Below are positions 58,129-64,000 of a DNA stretch of 64,000 nucleotides, piece after piece. Origin of the DNA: Sulfurimonas hongkongensis (GTDB taxonomy: Bacteria; Campylobacterota; Campylobacteria; Campylobacterales; Sulfurimonadaceae); NCBI RefSeq assembly GCF_000445475.1, contig NZ_AUPZ01000002.1:310001-374000 (forward strand), written 5' to 3'. Position numbers and translations under genes: made by a program. Every line of letters begins with the position of its first letter. Position 1 is the stretch's first letter. Below the pieces are notes generated by a model. The model saw only the letters and a program-made list of their open reading frames with translations. It ran no database searches and was not told the DNA's origin.

Positions 58129-59424
58129 ATGATATACAAAAAGCTATTTGTATCTTTTTTTTTACTCTTATATATAAGTCTCTGTGCATCTTCAGAGGTC
58201 CAACTTATAAAAAAACAAAACAGTGATTCAAACACTACTCTATTAGTTATTGGAGGTATCCACGGAGATGAACCTGGTGGATACTTCGCAGCTTCTGTTC
58301 TTGCAACTCATTATAAGATACTCTCTAAAAATCTTTGGATAGTCCCAAATCTAAATAAACCTAGCATTCAAGCCAACCAAAGAGGCATACATGGAGATAT
58401 GAATAGGAAATTCTCTTTTCTCAAAGATAGCGATAAAGACAAAAAGGTTGTAAAAGAGATTAAAAAGATTATTTTAGAAAAAAACATCTCTTTGGTTTTA
58501 AACCTTCATGATGGAAATGGCTTTTATAGAAAAGAGCATCAAGGAAATATCTTCAACCCAAACGCATGGGGGCAAACTTGCGTAATAGATCAAAACAGAC
58601 TCCAACAAGTTCAAGAGTTTGGAAATCTTGACTCTATAGCATCTATTGTTACAAAAAACATAAATAAAAAACTTATAAAAAAACATCATACTCTTGGTGT
58701 TAGAAATACAAATACAAAATTTGAAGATGAGGCTATGCAGCTCTCACTTACATATTTTGCAGTTACAAACAATACACCAGCCTTTGCTATAGAGACAAGT
58801 AAACACCTTCCAACTCTATCTCAAAAAGTTTTTTATCAACTCTTAGCCATAGAGGAGTTTATGAAAATTATGGATATAGACTATAAAAGAGAGTTTGATT
58901 TAAATGAAAAAGAGCTTAGCAAAATACTCTCACAATATGGCATTTTAAACATCAATAACAATATATCATTAAATCTGCATGATATAAAACCTTACTTAAG
59001 TTATATTCCGATAAAATCTACGCAGAATGTATTTGAGTTTTCTCATCCACTAGGTAGTGTTAAGAAAATTAATGGCAATTTTGTTGTCTATATTGGCAAT
59101 AAAAGAGTTACAACATTAAGACCTCAATACTTTGAAATTATGAAAAATGGTGGAGAAAAGTTTGATGTTATCATAGATGGTAAGTTAAATTCTGTTGATT
59201 TTACTTCAACTTTTTTTGTAACTGACGATTTTAACATAGTTGATGACAGTAAGTTTCGTGTAAATGTTATAGGTTATAGATCAAATGTCAGTGAAACTGG
59301 AGTTGATATCAATCTAAAAAATTTAGATAAAAGCTTTTCTGTTGATAAGAGTCAAAAACTATATAGGGTAGAATTCTACAGGGATGGTAGATTTTATGCT
59401 ATGGCAATGGCTTACTTTAAATAG
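58129..59424 (+). CDS. csd4: Csd4/Pgp1-like D,L-carboxypeptidase (M14 family)
   Basis: The 431-residue periplasmic protein (signal about 1-20) is an M14-type zinc carboxypeptidase. Visible are VIGGIHGDEPGGYFA with His and Glu ligands, MNRKFSF, the NLHDGNGFYR histidine and the later FAIETSK glutamate. The C-terminal region has beta-rich domains as in Csd4. Csd4/Pgp1 trims tripeptides from peptidoglycan and is needed for helical shape. One base separates it from the csd6-like gene. Confidence 0.82.
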   Translation: MIYKKLFVSFFLLLYISLCASSEVQLIKKQNSDSNTTLLVIGGIHGDEPGGYFAASVLATHYKILSKNLWIVPNLNKPSIQANQRGIHGDMNRKFSFLKDSDKDKKVVKEIKKIILEKNISLVLNLHDGNGFYRKEHQGNIFNPNAWGQTCVIDQNRLQQVQEFGNLDSIASIVTKNINKKLIKKHHTLGVRNTNTKFEDEAMQLSLTYFAVTNNTPAFAIETSKHLPTLSQKVFYQLLAIEEFMKIMDIDYKREFDLNEKELSKILSQYGILNINNNISLNLHDIKPYLSYIPIKSTQNVFEFSHPLGSVKKINGNFVVYIGNKRVTTLRPQYFEIMKNGGEKFDVIIDGKLNSVDFTSTFFVTDDFNIVDDSKFRVNVIGYRSNVSETGVDINLKNLDKSFSVDKSQKLYRVEFYRDGRFYAMAMAYFK

Positions 59425-59435
59425 GATTTTAAGTA

Positions 59436-60977
59436 ATGAAGAAAAAAACAAAACACTCTTTTTCAAGTGTGATTTCTGTTAATCCATACAACGAGAGCTA
59501 TTTTAGTGGCGCATCTAGCTTCCTTTCTCAAAATAATTCGCCAAAATACGCTAAAGACCAATACGCGATTTCTTACCTAAATACTAAAAGTTTCATAACA
59601 TCGCAGATATCGATATCTAAAAACATATCAGATGAAGATTTATATGATGCGATAAACAGCAAGGTTTACGATGAATTAGCGCTTGACCAAGCGGTAAGTT
59701 ATAAGATACAGTTCATAGAAACATTTAACTCGCTTGATGAAAATGACAGAAACTTCCATGTCTTTATAGTTGACCCCTTAGAAATTGAAGAAACATTTGC
59801 TAATGTTGTCTCGAAAATTAAGTATATAGACACCATCATCCCCTCTCCTTTGCTACTTAAATCTCTCTATGAAAAAGAGATTGTAGAGTCTAATGGTGTA
59901 AATGCTTTTATATATTTTCAAGAAAATGATGCTTCTATTACGATATATAATGAACAAGAATTTCTATATACAAAATCTATAAACTTTTCATTTTTACAGA
60001 TGTATGAGAGATTTTGTGAACTCTATGGTGAGAGAGTTTTGTATGAAGATTTTATGGATTTTCTTAGCAATCATAACTTAAAAGATACTCTTAGTGATTA
60101 TAAAGATTATTTTATAAAGCTCTATAAAGAGATATTTGCAAACATTAGTGATATTTTAACTTATGTAAAAAGGGCTTATGAACTAAAAAAGATAGAGCAT
60201 ATATATATAGACTCTCAAGTTCAAACTATCACAAAATTAGATGAGATGAGTGAGGTAGAACTTGGTGTTGAGTCTAGCAGTTATGAATTTGATTATGGGT
60301 TAAAGAGCGATAATATTTACATAGACCAACTTCACTCTTTGATGCATATTTATGCAACACTACCAAAAGAGCACAAATATAACTGTAATTTTACACCATA
60401 TCATAGACCTCCAGAGTTTATGCAAAGAGAGAGTGGTAAGCTAGTCATCTTAAGCGTTGCTTCTTTTATTATTGCTTTTTTATACCCTTTTACATATTGG
60501 ACATTAACATATGCACAAAATTTGCAATATGAACTACTAAAAGCAGAGTACGCAGAGCTTCACAATATAAAAATCACAAGAGAAGCGATTATTAAAAATA
60601 AAGAAGCAGATAAAGCAAAAGTTTTTGCTCTTCTTAAAAAGCAAAAAGATAATTATGCAGAAAAAAAAGCAACTCTTGTAAAGATTCACGATGTTAAAGT
60701 GAACTATCCTATGAAAGCAAAACTACTATCTATGTTTACAAAAGATTTAAATAAGTTTAGAATAAAAGTAGACTCTATAACTTATAAAGAAGATGAAGAT
60801 AAAAACAAAAAAATTTTTACACTAAATCTGATCTCTAAAAAAGACAAAAAGATAACTCAGATGGTAGAGTACTTAACAAAAGTATATGAAGGAAAATATG
60901 ACTTTTTTCTAAGACGCATAGAGCTTAAAAATGATCCAAATCAGTACTTTAGTGAGCTAAAGGTGGTTATATTATGA
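59436..60977 (+). CDS. PilM-PilN-like (GspL-like) assembly platform protein
   Basis: A 513-residue single-span protein. Residues 1-330 look like a degenerate actin-like PilM/GspL cytoplasmic domain (no nucleotide site that I can identify). A membrane helix lies at about 333-356 (LVILSVASFIIAFLYPFTYW), then a coiled coil and a small periplasmic domain as in PilN. GspL-type layout of the type II secretion and type IV pilus family. It heads a run with PilO-like, PilP-like, secretin and ATPase genes. Confidence 0.65.
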   Translation: MKKKTKHSFSSVISVNPYNESYFSGASSFLSQNNSPKYAKDQYAISYLNTKSFITSQISISKNISDEDLYDAINSKVYDELALDQAVSYKIQFIETFNSLDENDRNFHVFIVDPLEIEETFANVVSKIKYIDTIIPSPLLLKSLYEKEIVESNGVNAFIYFQENDASITIYNEQEFLYTKSINFSFLQMYERFCELYGERVLYEDFMDFLSNHNLKDTLSDYKDYFIKLYKEIFANISDILTYVKRAYELKKIEHIYIDSQVQTITKLDEMSEVELGVESSSYEFDYGLKSDNIYIDQLHSLMHIYATLPKEHKYNCNFTPYHRPPEFMQRESGKLVILSVASFIIAFLYPFTYWTLTYAQNLQYELLKAEYAELHNIKITREAIIKNKEADKAKVFALLKKQKDNYAEKKATLVKIHDVKVNYPMKAKLLSMFTKDLNKFRIKVDSITYKEDEDKNKKIFTLNLISKKDKKITQMVEYLTKVYEGKYDFFLRRIELKNDPNQYFSELKVVIL

Positions 60978-61606
60978 AAATAAATATCGAAGACTACTTA
61001 CAAAGCATAGATGCTTCTTTTAAAAATAAAAGTCAAAAAGATATATATATGACATATATTATGATTTTTAGTGTAATTTTTGCATTTTCATATCTTCTTT
61101 TTTGGGATAGTTCAGAAGCCGCATTTAAAGAAAAAAATGATCAGATAAACAAAATTACTTCTAAAATAAATGCCGATAAAGCTTACTTGCAGATAAATCC
61201 AGAGAGTAAAATAGCTAGCTTAGACCATGAGATTAAAAGACTAAATCGTGATCTTGAGATATATAAAGAGAACAACGCATATATCAAAAGTAAAATAGAG
61301 ACTATCTCTTCACTCATTTATGATGAGAGAGTTTGGGGTGAATATCTACACTCTATCTCTACTAATGCCAAAAAATATGGTATTAAAATCATAGACTTTA
61401 CAAATGAATATGCAAGCACTAACAAGGCTTTTGGGCATATTCTAGATATAGATTTAAAAACAACCGCAAACTATAAAAACTCACTTAAGTTTATAAACTC
61501 ACTAGAACAGAGTGACTTAGTGGTAGACATTCATAAACTAGGGATAAAAGCAAATAAGAGACTAGATACAAATCTATCTATTTCAGTTTGGGGGATTACA
61601 TACTAA
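60974..61606 (+). CDS. PilO-like inner-membrane protein
   Basis: The 210-residue product has one membrane helix at about residues 27-45, a coiled coil (about 50-105) and a C-terminal alpha/beta domain, as PilO or GspM. It overlaps the preceding gene by four bases and shares its stop with the start of the next (TAATG). It forms the inner-membrane alignment complex with the PilM/N-like and PilP-like products. Confidence 0.65.
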   Translation: MKINIEDYLQSIDASFKNKSQKDIYMTYIMIFSVIFAFSYLLFWDSSEAAFKEKNDQINKITSKINADKAYLQINPESKIASLDHEIKRLNRDLEIYKENNAYIKSKIETISSLIYDERVWGEYLHSISTNAKKYGIKIIDFTNEYASTNKAFGHILDIDLKTTANYKNSLKFINSLEQSDLVVDIHKLGIKANKRLDTNLSISVWGITY

Positions 61607-62049
61607 TGAAGGCATACAAAATCATCACTGCATCTCTCTTACTTTTTCAAGTTACACTTAGTGCAAATGAATTATCGTGGGTTGATACCCAAGTAGATGC
61701 AATCAAGCCGGCAAGAGTTGGAATGAACAATTCTGAAACTCTAAAGTTGCAAGACCCTTTTATATTCTATAAAAAAGGGTCGGCAAAAAACAAAAAAGCA
61801 ACTAATGTTGCCAAATCAAGTATTAGAAAGTCTTCTGATGCTACTATAAAAAAGGGACCTAAACCCATGAAACTTACTGCTATTATAAACAACTCTGCAC
61901 TAATAAATGGAGAGTGGTATAGAGTAGATCAAAATATAGCAGGTTTTATGGTATCAAGCATAACAAGAACGAATGTTGTTTTAACAAAAGGCAAAAAAAA
62001 GTTAGTTCTTACAACTAACGACCAAAATAAAAATCTAAAATTCAAATAA
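61606..62049 (+). CDS. PilP-like small periplasmic protein
   Basis: The 147-residue product has a signal peptide (about 1-22, ending LSANE). I chose the ATG at 61606, overlapping the PilO-like stop; a longer frame starts at 61588. A basic linker leads to a C-terminal beta domain (MKLTAIINNSALINGEWYRV) of the PilP/GspC homology-region type, which connects the platform to the secretin. It is immediately upstream of a secretin gene. Confidence 0.65.
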   Translation: MKAYKIITASLLLFQVTLSANELSWVDTQVDAIKPARVGMNNSETLKLQDPFIFYKKGSAKNKKATNVAKSSIRKSSDATIKKGPKPMKLTAIINNSALINGEWYRVDQNIAGFMVSSITRTNVVLTKGKKKLVLTTNDQNKNLKFK

Positions 62050-62063
62050 AACAGGATAAGAGA

Positions 62064-63710
62064 ATGAAATTTATTAAAAAAATAGTTTACGGGTCACTTT
62101 TTACACTTCTTTTATCAAGTAGCTTAAATGCTGATTGTTCTTATGAGCTCTTTAGCATAAGTTCTACAAAAGATACAAAGATTATAGATTTTATAGAACA
62201 ACTTAGTGATGAGTGTGAGTTTAGTATCGTTGTAACAGATCCTCATGCCCAAGAGTTTTTAAGGAGTTCATTAAATAAGACAAACTTAAAAAATCTAACT
62301 ATAAATGAAGTCTTAAATATTATACTAAAAGAGAATAACCTTACATATACTCTTGAAAATAATATCCTTAGAATCTCATACCTAAACACAAAAATGTTTA
62401 GCATAGATTATATTCTATCACAAAGAAAAGGTGAGTCAAATACAGATATAACTCTCTCTTCTGAGGGAGCAGGAAAGGCAACTACTAGAACTGTTTCAAG
62501 TACAAATGAAGATTCAAAAGGTGGTGGCGATGCTGGCAAGTCTGGGATGAAGATTGAAAGTACAGATGAAGTTCAATTTTGGCATGAGCTAGATTTAGAG
62601 TTACAACAAATTTTAAATGTACCACAAGATAGATATAAAGCAGAGGCTCCAATTATAAATAAAAATGCAGGAATTATCACAGTTACTGCAACTCTTAAAC
62701 AGTTAGAGAGGCTGGAGAAATATCTTAAAAATCTTCAAGAAAAAGTTGAGCTTCAAGTTTTAATTGATGTACAGTTGCTACAAGTTACCATGAGCGAGGG
62801 TAAAACTACTGGAGTTGATTGGTCACAACTTTATAAACTTCAAAATATAGATATGAGTTTTGATTATATTAGCAAAAATAATCTAATCGAACTAACTAAT
62901 GAAGGTGGTGTCTTAGGAACTACATCATTTGACCAAATGGGGGATCAAGCTGTCAATACTGCTCATGCATTTCAGTTGTCAGCAAAAGGCAGTTTAAATG
63001 AGGTTATAAAATTTCTTAAAACCCAAGGTGATGTTAGCTCTATTTCAAATCCAAAGGTTTTAACTCTTAACAATCAACCAGCTCTCATAACTGCAGGAAC
63101 AGAGTATTTTTATAAAATAAGAAGCACTGAGACACTGGTAGGAACACAAAGCACCCAAAGTTCAAGTGAGGATGTCCAATCAGTTTTTGCAGGTGTTCTT
63201 TTAGATATAACTCCTGAAATTTCAGAAGAGAATGCAGTTACACTCAAGATTAATCCCTCTCTTTCTGAAACAATAAGTAGTACCTTTATAGATACTGGAT
63301 CTTCTGAGAGAACTATGCCACCAGATTTGAGCCGTCGTCAACTCTCATCAGTTGTAACAGTTAAAGATGGTGATCGTATTATTCTTGGTGGTTTGATAAC
63401 TACATCAGACTCTATAGATGTTAATAAAGTTCCTATTTTAGGTGATATTCCTATTCTTAATTACCTTTTTAAATATGAAAATAAGCTCAAAACAGTTACA
63501 GAACTTGTAATTGTTATAACGCCACATATTATAAGAAAAGATAATAATAATCTTTCTTTGTCTGATTTGGGATATGAAGGTATAACAGACGCTCTAGTTG
63601 GAATAAAAAACAACTCTGTCTCAAATGTTACTAAGGGTTTTCAAGCCGATATTCAAACAGAAGTAAAATCTAAGAAAATTCAACTAGCGAAAGAGGAAGA
63701 TGAAAAATAA
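62064..63710 (+). CDS. Secretin (MshL/PilQ/PulD family)
   Basis: The 548-residue outer-membrane secretin has a signal peptide (about 1-23), N-terminal STN/secretin-N domains (residues 30-110) and a later N-domain. The conserved C-terminal secretin domain has VDVQLLQVTMSEGKTTGVDW, SNPKVLTLNNQPALI, LDITPEISEENAV, DRIILGGLITT and PILGDIPILNYLF. Best fit is the MSHA-type MshL. Consistent with a type IV pilus or competence-type system. Confidence 0.88.
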   Translation: MKFIKKIVYGSLFTLLLSSSLNADCSYELFSISSTKDTKIIDFIEQLSDECEFSIVVTDPHAQEFLRSSLNKTNLKNLTINEVLNIILKENNLTYTLENNILRISYLNTKMFSIDYILSQRKGESNTDITLSSEGAGKATTRTVSSTNEDSKGGGDAGKSGMKIESTDEVQFWHELDLELQQILNVPQDRYKAEAPIINKNAGIITVTATLKQLERLEKYLKNLQEKVELQVLIDVQLLQVTMSEGKTTGVDWSQLYKLQNIDMSFDYISKNNLIELTNEGGVLGTTSFDQMGDQAVNTAHAFQLSAKGSLNEVIKFLKTQGDVSSISNPKVLTLNNQPALITAGTEYFYKIRSTETLVGTQSTQSSSEDVQSVFAGVLLDITPEISEENAVTLKINPSLSETISSTFIDTGSSERTMPPDLSRRQLSSVVTVKDGDRIILGGLITTSDSIDVNKVPILGDIPILNYLFKYENKLKTVTELVIVITPHIIRKDNNNLSLSDLGYEGITDALVGIKNNSVSNVTKGFQADIQTEVKSKKIQLAKEEDEK

Positions 63711-64000
63711 CATCTTTGAAAGCTCTAAGAGTGTTTTTCTTGACTCTGTTAATGCAAAAGACTATGTTCAACTAGATCGCGTATCGACAATATACCAATC
63801 TTTAAAAGATTCGGTTAAAAAACCTCTAAAGATGATTCTTTTGTTTGGCAAACCAGGTACGGGTAAGAGCATGTTTTTAAACAAACTCTACCATGATCTC
63901 TCAACTTTGCAAAAAGTAGTAATATACCAAACCCCTATTCTTGATGAAAATGAATTTGTAAAATCTCTTGCACAAGATCTTTTTAATGTGAAGTATCAAG
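63700..64000 (+). CDS. AAA ATPase (MshM/ExeA-like), 3'-truncated by window edge
   Basis: The frame opens at ATG 63700, inside the last codons of the secretin gene, and stays open to the edge. Only about 100 residues are visible. A Walker A motif GKPGTGKSM appears at about residue 56, after a helical start. ATPases of the MshM/ExeA type follow secretins in MSHA and type II secretion clusters. Assignment to family is by position and Walker A. Confidence 0.7.
   Translation, partial: MKNNIFESSKSVFLDSVNAKDYVQLDRVSTIYQSLKDSVKKPLKMILLFGKPGTGKSMFLNKLYHDLSTLQKVVIYQTPILDENEFVKSLAQDLFNVKYQ

Overview
The window reads as chromosome from a chemolithotrophic member of the Campylobacterota (Epsilonproteobacteria), most like Sulfurimonas or a close relative. 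The sequence is AT-rich. It carries a clade II (cytochrome c-type) nitrous oxide reductase cluster, a soxXYZAB thiosulfate oxidation cluster without soxCD, Csd4/Csd6-type cell-shape hydrolases, a FlaG gene behind a sigma-28 type promoter, and an HslV with the short pre-Thr leader seen in Helicobacter and Campylobacter. The genus is an inference from gene content and protein style; no 16S rRNA gene is present, and no tRNA gene was recognised.

Region 1 (1-10944, + strand): the 3' part of cNosZ, then a hairpin and an AT-rich gap with a possible FNR/CRP-family site, then nosB-nosD-nosG-nosC1-nosC2-nosH-nosF-nosL-nosY. A second NosL-like protein, a PAS-domain protein and a second NosD paralogue follow. 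These encode N2O reduction, quinol-to-NosZ electron transfer and copper-site maturation. Region 2 (10946-24376, - strand): read in transcription order, an orphan dCache sensor, an OmpR-type response regulator, a histidine kinase, soxX-Y-Z-A-B, an outer-membrane porin, a SoxH-like hydrolase, a thioredoxin-like protein, two DsrE-like proteins, a DUF302 protein and DsbD. A perfect 11-bp direct repeat lies just upstream of soxX. A chemoreceptor whose ligand-binding region resembles the orphan sensor is divergent (24635). The nos and sox blocks meet tail to tail, so sulfur oxidation (electron source) and N2O respiration (electron sink) are physically joined.

Region 3 (26.6-30.6 kb) is accessory: a small helical protein and a decayed partial copy of it, a monohaem cytochrome, a small lipoprotein, and a convergent pair of a Dam-type adenine methyltransferase and a ParB-like protein. 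Region 4 (30.7-35.8 kb) holds a beta-CASP nuclease, a DUF255 thioredoxin-domain protein, a 33-residue lipoprotein, PlsC-like and PdxJ. Region 5 (35.8-42.15 kb) is an RND heavy-metal efflux operon bracketed by inverted copies of a dispersed repeat; one copy has expanded into six 21-bp tandem units.

Region 6 (42.3-51.2 kb, - strand): tlyA, ligA, a gene of unknown function coupled to an EAL phosphodiesterase, a MATE transporter with an apparent one-base frameshift at its 5' end, a small protein and an MFS transporter. Region 7 (51.3-57.2 kb, + strand): flaG, argG, a ferredoxin-thioredoxin-reductase/rhodanese fusion, rplI, hslVU and era. Region 8 (57.2-64 kb, + strand): csd6-like and csd4-like genes, then a type IV pilus/MSHA/type II secretion-like assembly block (PilM-PilN-like fusion, PilO-like, PilP-like, MshL-type secretin, AAA ATPase running off the end).
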